From Clostridia bacterium (GTDB lineage: Bacteria; Bacillota_A; Clostridia; Christensenellales; Aristaeellaceae), in contig JAFWYA010000066.1 in the NCBI GenBank assembly GCA_017517815.1, positions 1-20,289 of the forward strand: DNA of 20,289 nt. The letters run 5' to 3'. The translations under genes and the position numbers were made by a program. The notes under the pieces were generated by a model. The model searched no databases. It saw only the letters and a program-made list of their open reading frames with translations, and was not told the origin of the DNA. Below, piece after piece: positions 7,922-15,056 of this stretch (positions are counted from its first letter, which is position 1; each line of letters begins with the position of its first letter).

Positions 7922-9295
7922 GCGGTTCATGCCGAGCAGCGCCATGCCGCTGATGCAAGCCAGCGCCAGCCATACAAGGATGGGGCTGTTGTCGCCGGTC
8001 TGGGGCACGGCAGGAGCGGCGGGCGTTTCAGGGGCTGCCGGAGGGTTGTAGAAGGGGCAGGTGCGGTTGCGGAAGACAAACGTCTGCTCCAGTTCAGCAT
8101 CAGTCGGCCTGTACCAGTACTGTCTTCCCTCGGCGCTGCTGAATTTGACCATTTCGTCAATGGTCGCGGTCAGCTGCCGGCTGTACTGGCGGCGATCCTC
8201 CTGCACATCATCCTTGGAGAAATAGTACTCATCCTCTTCCTCATCAAGGCTTACCGGCGTGGGTATATAGTCGGTATGTACGTTAAGCGCCATAATATAA
8301 ATGGAATCATCGTAACAAACCGGCTGGCCGGACTCTGTCACCTCGGCAAAGGCGTAATACCTTTGGGTATACTTGCGGCCGGCATAATCCTGATCCATAT
8401 CGTAAAAGGTGAACTGCGTCGACACAAAGGGCACGTTTTTGCCCTGATTGCTGATGGTTTTAAGCACCGGGCAGGTGTCCAGCTCATCGCGCAGCAATTT
8501 CATCGCCCTGCGGGGAATTTCCCTTTGCAGAAACTCGCGGAATTCGTCAGCATACTCGGGAGGAGGCGCCCATTCCATGTCTTCCCAGGCTTCCGGCGGA
8601 ATCTCCGGGAAGATCTCAGGTGTGAGCACATCGCCAAAGTTCAAGTCGTCGTTCAAAAACAGGTCGGCCTGTTCCTGCGTCAGCTCCCACATATTGAAAC
8701 GGAAGGTTTGTCCGCCGGGATCACGCCCGTCCATGGTTTTGGTTGCGGCCAGCTTGAAGTCGACAGGGGTGTAAAAGGGCTTGAAAACAAAGGTGACCTC
8801 GTTTTTGCCATTGGCGTTCAGGTTGGTTTTCTGCGGATCGTTGACTGTATAAATGACGATTTCGTCCTGATTATACCAGTCGATGACGCGCCTGACCTTT
8901 CTTTTGTAGCCATATTCCACAGGATAGTAGTCAATGCCATGGCTGCTGGTAATGGTGTACACATGGCCCTTCTGAATGGTAAAGGTCATGGTTTTGCCAT
9001 GCTGGGCGACATGTCGGTCCTCAAAGGAAACCGTGGCCGGGTCGTTATCACCATACCAGTCATTGCCGCAGGGACACAGCAGGCAGTCGCAGTACGGCTT
9101 TTTCCAATCGGGCCTGTGATCCAGACAGTCTGCATGAAACAGACGTACGCTTCTTCCTCCGGGTCCGCCGGTCTCTTCATTGATCATATGCACCGTGATG
9201 GTGGCTGTCTGCACTTCCTGTGCCAGCGCACAGGCGCAAAGCCCCACCTGCAGCAACAATATCATCACAAAAGCCAGTTTCTTCAGCTGTTTCAT
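7910..9295 (-). CDS. FctA/Spy0128-like pilin or surface protein, PQTGDN-anchored
   Basis: This 461-residue protein has a signal peptide (1-25, ending ACALAQ), a unique N-terminal part with a Cys cluster (C57, C69, C71, C74, C76), an isopeptide pilin domain (about 178-412) and a sorting signal (VPQTGDN, helix, RKKA end). The domain call rests on FKLAATKTMDGRDPGGQTFRF, LKTISNQGK, YYAFAEV and TFVFRNRT, which follow the order of the streptococcal pilin isopeptide repeat. By analogy K186, E318 and N410 could form the intramolecular Lys-Asn bond with its catalytic Glu. An acidic, helical stretch (about 204-275) interrupts the domain. No other pilin or sortase gene is adjacent. GGAAGG lies about 11 bases before the ATG, and a strong promoter lies upstream. 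Confidence 0.8.
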   Translation of the reverse strand: MKQLKKLAFVMILLLQVGLCACALAQEVQTATITVHMINEETGGPGGRSVRLFHADCLDHRPDWKKPYCDCLLCPCGNDWYGDNDPATVSFEDRHVAQHGKTMTFTIQKGHVYTITSSHGIDYYPVEYGYKRKVRRVIDWYNQDEIVIYTVNDPQKTNLNANGKNEVTFVFKPFYTPVDFKLAATKTMDGRDPGGQTFRFNMWELTQEQADLFLNDDLNFGDVLTPEIFPEIPPEAWEDMEWAPPPEYADEFREFLQREIPRRAMKLLRDELDTCPVLKTISNQGKNVPFVSTQFTFYDMDQDYAGRKYTQRYYAFAEVTESGQPVCYDDSIYIMALNVHTDYIPTPVSLDEEEDEYYFSKDDVQEDRRQYSRQLTATIDEMVKFSSAEGRQYWYRPTDAELEQTFVFRNRTCPFYNPPAAPETPAAPAVPQTGDNSPILVWLALACISGMALLGMNRKKA

Positions 9296-9349
9296 GGGTA
9301 TGCAATCCTTCCAGGTATTCTGTTCGTAAAAAATATTACGAATATATGA

Positions 9350-9378
9350 ATTATAACAACATTTGTAAATATTTGCAA
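9350..9378 (-). promoter_or_regulatory. Predicted promoter of the pilin-like gene
   Basis: On the minus strand, TTGCAA (9378-9373) and a perfect TATAAT (9355-9350) are 17 bp apart in an AT-rich region. The leader is about 45-50 bases long. Confidence 0.8.
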
Positions 9379-9400
9379 TACTTCCTGCATATTTTTGTTG

Positions 9401-9439
9401 AAAAATAAAACAGTATCACACGGCAACTGTGTGATACTG
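9401..9439 (-). terminator. Intrinsic terminator of the symporter remnant
   Basis: An 11-bp perfect stem (9411-9421 with 9429-9439, 7-base loop) is followed on the minus strand by TTTTATTTTT. It lies just after the 59-codon symporter-like reading frame and upstream of the pilin promoter. Confidence 0.8.
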
Positions 9440-9456
9440 CAATATTTTCATCTTTT

Positions 9457-9636
9457 TTACTTCAGCAGCCCCACCGACTGCAAAAACAGCACCAGATAGA
9501 TCAGCAAAAACAATCCGCCGCCGTCCTTGGCAGCCAGATAGGGGAACCGCCAGATATTGCCCACACCCACGGCGCTGCCGGCTGCCGCCAGCACAAAGCC
9601 GATACGGCCGGTGAAGCCGCCTTTTTTCTTAGCCAT
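9457..9636 (-). pseudogene. N-terminal remnant of a sodium:neurotransmitter symporter
   Basis: The 59-residue product reads [20 protein letters not shown], then [21 protein letters not shown], and ends [15 protein letters not shown]. This is the unmistakable start of an NSS/SNF transporter: the substrate- and sodium-binding first helix with [14 protein letters not shown], then the GGG turn and part of helix 2. Full-length bacterial members have about 430-510 residues, so nearly 90% is missing and it cannot transport on its own. AGCAGG lies about 9 bases before the ATG. A promoter-like sequence and a good terminator surround it, so a short transcript may still be made. It is either a deletion remnant or, less likely, a small membrane peptide with a new role. 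Confidence 0.75.
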
Positions 9637-9676
9637 GTGATAAACCTGCTCTCGTTGATAAAGTCAGTCTTTTTAT

Positions 9677-9704
9677 TATGCCACAAAAAGGCGCACGGGC
9701 AACC
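9677..9704 (-). promoter_or_regulatory. Possible promoter of the symporter remnant
   Basis: On the minus strand, TTGCCC is followed after about 16 bases by CATAAT, some 40 bases before the ATG at 9636. It lies next to the opposing promoter of the plus-strand gene, making a compact divergent control region. Confidence 0.4.
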
Positions 9705-9705
9705 G

Positions 9706-9734
9706 TTGCGCCCCGGAAAGAAAAGCGGTATAAT
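9706..9734 (+). promoter_or_regulatory. Predicted promoter of the 162-residue unknown protein
   Basis: TTGCGC (9706-9711) and a perfect TATAAT (9729-9734) are 17 bp apart, giving a leader of about 25 bases. Confidence 0.75.
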
Positions 9735-9766
9735 GCCCTATCTTCTTTTTGGAAGGAGGAACATCC

Positions 9767-10255
9767 ATGTTTCTGAGCAAGTTGTTTCGTCCCGCCGTAC
9801 CGAGTGAAAAATACATATACTGGCGCAACGGCCAGCGTTTCGAGCTGGGGTTTGCATCCGTCCGCACACACGGCCCCTCGCTGGGGGACAGCACCGGCTG
9901 CACCTACCGGCTGGGCAGCCGCGAATGCACCGACATCGCCTCCTTCCGCAAGGAGATCACGGAGGAGATCACCGGCAGTGTGCGCATCCGCCGCGATGCG
10001 TTTGGCTGCAAGGTGTTGGAGCAGGCGAGCGACGTGCCCACCTTTGACTATCACGACCGCCTGTGGGACGGTTACCGCGTGGAGCTGCTGGTGTTTGACG
10101 GGCAGCGCATCTGTCTGATCGACAGTCACAGCGGCTACCGCATGGCGCCCCTGCGGCTGTACGAAGGGCTGATGGAAGCCCCCGTGCATCTGAAGCCATG
10201 GCTGAAAAAGCTTGGATTCCCCACGAGGGGGATCCGATGGATCAAAGTAAAATAA
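9767..10255 (+). CDS. Hypothetical protein, 162 residues
   Basis: I do not recognise this protein. It is soluble, with no signal peptide or membrane helix, and basic at both ends (MFLSKLFRPAVPSEKY... and KKLGFPTRGIRWIKVK). The centre is mixed alpha/beta in appearance, with an acidic helix-like segment (SFRKEITEEITGSVRIRR) and strand-like segments (YRVELLVFDGQRICLIDS). There are three Cys and several Trp/Tyr residues, with no recognisable catalytic motif. The start is the ATG at 9767, with a near-perfect GGAAGGAGG at 9751-9759. The strong promoter and site, plus its own terminator, mark it as a real single-gene unit. Codon use and GC content look like its neighbours. Confidence 0.8.
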   Translation: MFLSKLFRPAVPSEKYIYWRNGQRFELGFASVRTHGPSLGDSTGCTYRLGSRECTDIASFRKEITEEITGSVRIRRDAFGCKVLEQASDVPTFDYHDRLWDGYRVELLVFDGQRICLIDSHSGYRMAPLRLYEGLMEAPVHLKPWLKKLGFPTRGIRWIKVK

Positions 10256-10261
10256 ACGCAG

Positions 10262-10291
10262 CCCACCGGGTTATCCGGTGGGTTTTGTTTT
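10262..10291 (+). terminator. Intrinsic terminator of the 162-residue protein gene
   Basis: An 8-bp stem CCCACCGG/CCGGTGGG (10262-10269 with 10275-10282, loop GTTAT) is followed by TTTTGTTTT. Confidence 0.85.
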
Positions 10292-10383
10292 GGGGAGGTG
10301 CTTGAAAGCACCCAACGCTGCAAGCTCCCCTGCCTGGGGATTGTACCTTGCGGTACAGCATAAGCAACTGTGTTGCTGACGGC
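10292..10383. other. Structured non-coding stretch before repeat B
   Basis: There is no credible reading frame. It holds several short hairpins: GGTGCT/AGCACC (10297-10302 with 10307-10312), GTACC/GGTAC (about 10346-10359) and an AGCAA/TTGCT pair further on. It may be the outer part of the repeat B element. Confidence 0.5.
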
Positions 10384-10557
10384 GGCAGCTGACGCGCCGC
10401 TGAGGGGACTTGGCTGCTCAGCCTATTGAGCGCACTGCCGGTGCGCAGCGGTTTCTCTCCGCTCCGCTCGGGCCAGAGGGATGTCTGGGGGGACCCCGCA
10501 CCGGTCCCCCCGTGACACCCCTCTGGACTCCCCGTCTCCCCCCTTCCCGCGCTGGGG
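10384..10557 (+). repeat. Hairpin-rich intergenic repeat, copy B
   Basis: This is the inverted counterpart of the repeat at the window start: 10453-10557 corresponds to 107-1, and 10384-10401 to 176-159. The core is a large imperfect hairpin from CCAGAGGG (10473-10480) to CCCCTCTGG (about 10519-10527), around GGGGGGACCCC...GGTCCCCCC. It ends next to two overlapping hairpins and a terminator (10552-10589). It lies between a plus-strand gene that already has a terminator and a minus-strand gene that also has one, so it is not needed for either. Confidence 0.75.
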
Positions 10558-10589
10558 CAAAGCCCCAGACCCCAGCGTGGGGTCTTTTT
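10552..10589 (+). terminator. Terminator-like hairpins at the end of repeat B
   Basis: CTGGGGC/GCCCCAG (10552-10558 with 10562-10568) overlaps AGACCCCA/TGGGGTCT (10567-10574 with 10578-10585), which is followed by TTTT. The two stems share bases and so are mutually exclusive, as in an attenuator. Confidence 0.6.
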
Positions 10590-10689
10590 CTTTTGGGCGG
10601 GTTGGAGGCGTTGGTCAATTATCCTTGTCACCACCCAAGCGAGCCGGGAGGCCTGTCGCCGACCGGCGGTCTGCGTTCCCGCCCCAAAC
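10590..10689. other. Intergenic stretch without recognisable gene
   Basis: This 100-base GC-rich stretch has no credible gene. A short palindrome CGCCGACCGGCG lies near 10660. I see nothing else. Confidence 0.4.
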
Positions 10690-10722
10690 AAAAAAGACCC
10701 CCGCGCCATAAAATGGCGCGGG
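10690..10722 (-). terminator. Intrinsic terminator of the GH130-GH38 operon
   Basis: On the minus strand a 10-bp stem (10713-10722 with 10700-10709, 3-base loop) is followed shortly by TTTTTT (10695-10690). A second perfect hairpin just upstream, CCAGGGGC/GCCCCTGG (10732-10739 with 10743-10750), has the GH38 stop codon as its 3-base loop. Confidence 0.8.
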
Positions 10723-10739
10723 AGAGGGGGTCCAGGGGC

Positions 10740-13700
10740 TCAGCCCCTGGTCTCGCGGATGCGGAGGGTTTTGATTTCCAGAGGTTTGAGGGTGAAGGTG
10801 ACTTGGCCGTCGGTAACGGGCAGGTCGCAGACCTTTTCTTCGACGCAGTTGCATTCCTCGATGGAGGCCACGGGGCGGTTCCACACGAAGGAGGTGCGGG
10901 TGCGGGCGTTGTCGCATTCATACATGCGCACGATGAAGCCGTCGCCGTCCTCAGCCTGCTTCACGGTCTCCAGCACCACATTGGGGGCGGTCACGCTGCA
11001 AAGCGAGAAGCTGCCGGCCTTGCCTCCGCCGCATACGGCGATGGCAGGCTGGTTGAGGCGGTAGGCCTCCTGCACGGTGCCGGCCTGCTGCCAGCCCTCG
11101 GCATGGGGGTAGATGGCGTAGGTGAACACATGCTCGCCGCGGTCGGTGACGGGGTTGGGCTCGATGCCGGACTTGATGAGGGTCAGCCCCAGCAGACCGT
11201 TTTGCACGGAGTGGCCGTACTTGCAGTCGTTGAGGAGGCTCACGCCGTAGTGGCCCTCTGAGAAGTCCATCCACTTCTGGGCGCAGGTTTCAAAGCGCGC
11301 CCAGTCCCAGCTGGTGTTGGTGTGCACCTTGCGCTTGAGGTTGCCGAACTGAATGTCGAAGGTGGCCTCGTCGCTGTGCACATCCACGGGGAAGTGCACC
11401 TTCAGCAGGTGCTGATGCTCCTGCCAGTCGGCCCAGGTGTCAAAGTCGATGCGGCGGCTGTCGGCGTAGAAGTGGATCTTCTGGCGGATGAGGCTGCCGG
11501 AGAACCTGCGCTCAATTTCGAGCGTGGCGCGCACGGGGCCCATCTCCGTCCACTTGAGGGACTGCACGTCGGTCACGTCCCAGTACTTTTCGGTGTAGAA
11601 GATGTCGATGTCCCAGTTGTCGTAGTAGATGGGCTTGTCCTCGTAGACGCGAAGGAGATTACCCACCTGACCGGGCTTGAATACCTCGCGGTCATTCTGC
11701 TTGTCGTACAGGCGCTTAAAGGCGGCGGTGTCGTCCAGCTCGAGGGTGTAGAAGGGCGTTTCAAGCACATTGCCGTCCAGCTTGAAGGGGCACTCGGCGG
11801 CTGCGTCGGCCTTTTCAAGCACCTTCCAGCCCTTGGCGGGCAGGCCGCGCACATAGGCCACAGCGCCCTTTTCGGTCTGCTGCACGGGGTAGAGGGTACC
11901 GTTTTCGTCGCGCAGGGCGGTGCAGCCTACGTCGCCCAGTTCGACGATCTCGCTGCTTTCAAAGCCCTTGGTGTTGTACACGGTCACATTTTCGCCGGGG
12001 GCGGTGAGCAGCTTCACGCGCTCGCCCTGCAGGCGGGCGATGTGCTCTTCCAGCTGGGCGTATTCCTTTTTGGTGACCTCGTACACCTCGTGGATGGACG
12101 AGCCGGGCAGAATGTCGTGGAACTGGTTGATGAGGATGGTTTTCCACATCTTGTCGATCTCTTCGGCGGGGTAGCCCAGCTGTTTGGCGCACAGCACGGC
12201 GAAGAGCTCCAGGTCCATCATGTGCAGCTCGGCCTTGCGGTTTGAGCGCTTGTTGCGGGCCATGGAGGTATAGGTGCCGCGGTGGTATTCAAGGTACAGT
12301 TCGCCCTCCCACGTAGGCAGGCGCTTGTTTCCGGCCACGCGCTGCTCCAGCTCGCGGAAATAGGTGAGTGCGCCTTCCTGACGCACCTTCGGAATGCCCG
12401 TCACGCCGCAGGCAAGGCGGTCGCCGGTTTCAAGCATGGCGCGGGTGGGGCCGCCGCCGCCGTCGCCGTAGCCGAAGGAAACGAGGATGTCGTTGTTGAT
12501 ATCCTTGTTCTGGTAGCGGTTCCAGCCGGCCTGCAGGGCCTCGGGGTGCAGCTTGCCGTTGTAGGTGGTGAAAAAGCTGTTGCGGTCCTGACCGGGGTCC
12601 TGCGTGGTGATGAGGTGGGTGAGCACCTCGCTGCCGTCGATGCCGCGCCACATGAGGGTGTCGTAGGGGAACTTGTTGAACTGGTTCCACGCGATCTTGG
12701 TGGTCATGAAATAGTCGATGCCGCACTTTTTCATGATCTGCGGCAGCGCGCCGGAATAGCCGAACACGTCGGGCAGCCACAGAATTTTGTTGTCCACGCC
12801 GAACTCTTCTTTAAAGAACTTCTTGCCGTGGATGAACTGGCGCACCAGGCTTTCGCCGCTGCTGACGTTGCAGTCGGCCTCGACCCACATGCCGCCCTCG
12901 GGCTCCCAGCGGCCCTCGGCCACGCGCTGCTTCACGCGCTCGTACAGCTCCGGGTAGCGCTCCTTCAGGAACTGGTACAGCTGCGCCTGGCTGGACATGA
13001 ACTTGTACGCAGGGTATTCCTCCATCAGCTTGAGCACCGTGCCAAAGCTGCGGGCGGTCTTTTCGCGGGTCTGCGCCACGGTCCACCACCACGCCACGTC
13101 GATGTGGGTGTGGCCGATGCAGGTGGCGATGATCTCGTCGTGACCGGCCAGATCCTCGTACAGATGCTTTTTGAGGTAGGCGCGCGCCGCGCGGATAGAC
13201 TCAAAATAGGCCTCGCTGTGCGGCACCACGGGCATGTCCTCGGGCATGGAGGGGCCGCCGTTGAGGTACGAGCGGTGATAGGGCGTGCGCATATCCAGCA
13301 GGTTGACGGCCTCGTTCATCACGCGCACCAGCGCCATATAGCTCTGGCTCTGCTCGTCCATGCGGGCAAGGCCCTGCAGCGGCACCTGCAGATCCCAGTA
13401 AAGCCCCATCACGTCGGGGTCGATGTGCTGCAGGTACACGATGAGGTTAAACTCGCTGTGCAGGGTACCGGTGTAGCTTTGCAGGTCGATGCGGTAGGTG
13501 CGGCCGGATTGCGCCTCGCGGGTGATGAGCACGTCGCGGTGGTTCATGTCGATGCCCTGCACGGGATCGCCGTCGATGAAGAGCAGAAACTGCGGGTTTT
13601 TGCCGTCGTCCCACTCGTCGATCTGGGTGGCGACGTGCATCCACAGGGGCTTGCCATCGAAGCTGTCGGGTACGGTGACCTGTGCGGTGAACCAGTAATG

Positions 13701-13898
13701 GCGGTCGGGGCCGTACCAGTGCATGCTGAGGCTGTCAAAGGGCTGATAGGGCGCGGGCGCGGCGTCGGCGTCGGCAGGGCGCAGAAAGCTGCCTTCCTTG
13801 TACTGCCAGCCGGACAGGCGCACATTCTGCACCACGGCCTGCTTTTTCAGATGGTCACAGATGACCTGCACGCGCTTGTCCAGAAAAAACATAGGCAT
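10740..13898 (-). CDS. GH38 alpha-mannosidase
   Basis: This 1052-residue enzyme hydrolyses terminal alpha-mannosyl residues with a zinc ion and a double-displacement mechanism. The catalytic domain (about 255-560) has GHTHIDVAWWWT (zinc ligands H265 and D267), LWLPDVFGYSG (nucleophile and zinc ligand D377) and NQFHDILPGSSIHEVYE (fourth ligand H594). A jelly-roll-like N-terminal part (1-250) precedes it, and the beta-rich C-terminal domains fill 620-1052. Length and the LPDVFGYS form match the cytosolic MAN2C1-like group, and there is no signal peptide, so the substrate must be imported. GAGGTGAT lies about 5 bases before the first ATG (13898), which is preferred over the ATG at 13892. It follows the GH130 gene after 73 bases in the same operon. 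Confidence 0.94.
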   Translation of the reverse strand: MPMFFLDKRVQVICDHLKKQAVVQNVRLSGWQYKEGSFLRPADADAAPAPYQPFDSLSMHWYGPDRHYWFTAQVTVPDSFDGKPLWMHVATQIDEWDDGKNPQFLLFIDGDPVQGIDMNHRDVLITREAQSGRTYRIDLQSYTGTLHSEFNLIVYLQHIDPDVMGLYWDLQVPLQGLARMDEQSQSYMALVRVMNEAVNLLDMRTPYHRSYLNGGPSMPEDMPVVPHSEAYFESIRAARAYLKKHLYEDLAGHDEIIATCIGHTHIDVAWWWTVAQTREKTARSFGTVLKLMEEYPAYKFMSSQAQLYQFLKERYPELYERVKQRVAEGRWEPEGGMWVEADCNVSSGESLVRQFIHGKKFFKEEFGVDNKILWLPDVFGYSGALPQIMKKCGIDYFMTTKIAWNQFNKFPYDTLMWRGIDGSEVLTHLITTQDPGQDRNSFFTTYNGKLHPEALQAGWNRYQNKDINNDILVSFGYGDGGGGPTRAMLETGDRLACGVTGIPKVRQEGALTYFRELEQRVAGNKRLPTWEGELYLEYHRGTYTSMARNKRSNRKAELHMMDLELFAVLCAKQLGYPAEEIDKMWKTILINQFHDILPGSSIHEVYEVTKKEYAQLEEHIARLQGERVKLLTAPGENVTVYNTKGFESSEIVELGDVGCTALRDENGTLYPVQQTEKGAVAYVRGLPAKGWKVLEKADAAAECPFKLDGNVLETPFYTLELDDTAAFKRLYDKQNDREVFKPGQVGNLLRVYEDKPIYYDNWDIDIFYTEKYWDVTDVQSLKWTEMGPVRATLEIERRFSGSLIRQKIHFYADSRRIDFDTWADWQEHQHLLKVHFPVDVHSDEATFDIQFGNLKRKVHTNTSWDWARFETCAQKWMDFSEGHYGVSLLNDCKYGHSVQNGLLGLTLIKSGIEPNPVTDRGEHVFTYAIYPHAEGWQQAGTVQEAYRLNQPAIAVCGGGKAGSFSLCSVTAPNVVLETVKQAEDGDGFIVRMYECDNARTRTSFVWNRPVASIEECNCVEEKVCDLPVTDGQVTFTLKPLEIKTLRIRETRG

Positions 13899-13933
13899 AA
13901 AATCACCTCGGTCGATTGAATTGGGGCACAGAG

Positions 13934-13966
13934 GCGTTTGGGCGGCAGTGCCTGCCGCCCAAATGC
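13934..13966 (-). other. Intergenic hairpin between GH130 and GH38 genes
   Basis: A 14-bp stem (13934-13947 with 13953-13966, one G-T pair) lies in the 73-base gap, with no U-tract after it. It is more likely to stabilise or process the operon mRNA, or to tune expression between the genes, than to terminate it fully. Confidence 0.65.
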
Positions 13967-13971
13967 CTTGA

Positions 13972-14970
13972 TTACTTGGCCATATTATGTTCCTTGGCGT
14001 AGTTCACCAGCTCGTCCACGGTGGTGAAGGCAACGCCGGTGACGGTGTCGGCGCAGCCATAGTAGATGGCGATGCGGCCGGTGTCGGCGTCCTGCAGGGT
14101 GGCGCAGGGGAACACGACGTTGGGCACGTCGCCCACGCACTCGTACAGCTCCCACGGAGCCATGATGTAGTCGCTGGAGCGGTACTTCACCTTCCAGGGC
14201 TCGTTGATGTCGAGGATGGCAACGCCCATGCGGTACACAAAGCCGTTGCAGGTGTTGAGCACGCCGTGGTAGATGAGCAGCCAGCCCTCATCGGTCTCGA
14301 TGGGCGTGGGGCCCGGGCCGATCTTGGTGGCCTGCCAGGCGCTGTCGTTGCCGGGCACGGTGCCCATCATGTAGCGGTGACGGCCCCAGAACTCCATGTC
14401 GGGAGACTGGCTGACGTAGATGTCGCCAAAGGGGGTGTGGCCGTTGTCGGAGGGACGGCTCATCATCATGTACATGCCGTTGATCTTACGCGGGAACAGC
14501 ACGCCGTTGCGGTTGAAGGGCAGGTAGGCGTTCTCCAGCTGGTGGAAGGTTTTGAAGTCCTTCGTCCAACCCACGCCGATGGTGGGGCCGTGGTAGCCGT
14601 TGCACCAGGTGATGTAGTACTTGTCCTCAATGGGGGTGATACGCGCGTCGTAGCGGTATTCCTTTTTGAGCACCTCAGGGTCGCAGTCGTCCTCGAAAAC
14701 CAGGGGCTCGTCGTTGATCTCCCAGTCAAGGGCGTTCTTGGAGCGGCCGGCGAACAGGTCCATCGAAATGGAGCGGCTGTCGCAGCGGAACACGCCGGCA
14801 TAGCCATCCTCGAAGGGCACGACGGCGGAGTTAAAGACGCTGTTGGAGCGCTTGTTGCCAAAGCGGTTGATGATGGGGTTTTTGCTGTAGCGCCACACGG
14901 GTTCGGTGCAGCCTTCGGGCTTGGGTTCCCAGGGCATATTGGGCAGAGCGGAGCCAATGATCTTCGCCAT
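13972..14970 (-). CDS. GH130 mannoside phosphorylase
   Basis: This cytoplasmic 332-residue enzyme of family GH130 should split beta-mannosides with phosphate, releasing mannose 1-phosphate and saving one ATP per bond. The five-bladed propeller is reflected in repeated Trp/Gly/Asp-rich blocks. The predicted general acid is D108 in [18 protein letters not shown], at the site of the DPR-type Asp of the family. [22 protein letters not shown] (216-237) and [12 protein letters not shown] (281-292) are further family blocks. Which linkage it uses (beta-1,4-Man-GlcNAc, Man-Glc, manno-oligosaccharide or beta-1,2-mannobiose) is not settled from sequence. The start at 14970 (MAKIIGSAL) is chosen over 14985 because GGAGG overlaps the upstream ATG and is 8 bases from this one. 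Confidence 0.9.
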   Translation of the reverse strand: MAKIIGSALPNMPWEPKPEGCTEPVWRYSKNPIINRFGNKRSNSVFNSAVVPFEDGYAGVFRCDSRSISMDLFAGRSKNALDWEINDEPLVFEDDCDPEVLKKEYRYDARITPIEDKYYITWCNGYHGPTIGVGWTKDFKTFHQLENAYLPFNRNGVLFPRKINGMYMMMSRPSDNGHTPFGDIYVSQSPDMEFWGRHRYMMGTVPGNDSAWQATKIGPGPTPIETDEGWLLIYHGVLNTCNGFVYRMGVAILDINEPWKVKYRSSDYIMAPWELYECVGDVPNVVFPCATLQDADTGRIAIYYGCADTVTGVAFTTVDELVNYAKEHNMAK

Positions 14971-14978
14971 GATATATT

Positions 14979-14983
14979 CCTCC
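14979..14983 (-). promoter_or_regulatory. Ribosome binding site deciding the GH130 start
   Basis: GGAGG (14983-14979 on the minus strand) begins within an in-frame ATG at 14985 and is 8 bases before the ATG at 14970. It can serve only the second one, which shortens the product by five residues. Confidence 0.8.
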
Positions 14984-15017
14984 ATTTTGTAAAATGAGAT
15001 CGCACGCGGATATTTTT

Positions 15018-15045
15018 ATTATATCATAAACTGTTGGGCTTGCAA
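15018..15045 (-). promoter_or_regulatory. Predicted promoter of the GH130-GH38 operon
   Basis: On the minus strand TTGCAA (15045-15040) and TATAAT (15023-15018) are 16 bp apart. The box starts only 14 bases after the stop of the upstream Ltp-repeat gene, with no visible terminator between, so read-through from that gene is possible. No clear operator was seen. Confidence 0.75.
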
Positions 15046-15056
15046 GAGGCAGCTGA

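Noticed and set aside
10242..10739. Several reading frames of 60-155 codons in both strands of the repeat B region
   Set aside because: They come from GC-rich palindromic DNA, give Pro/Arg-rich low-complexity products, and have no ribosome sites.
12282..13919. Long plus-strand frame opposite the GH38 gene
   Set aside because: Antisense to GH38, which has all its catalytic motifs; the shadow product is rich in Val, His and Gly, as is typical of such frames.
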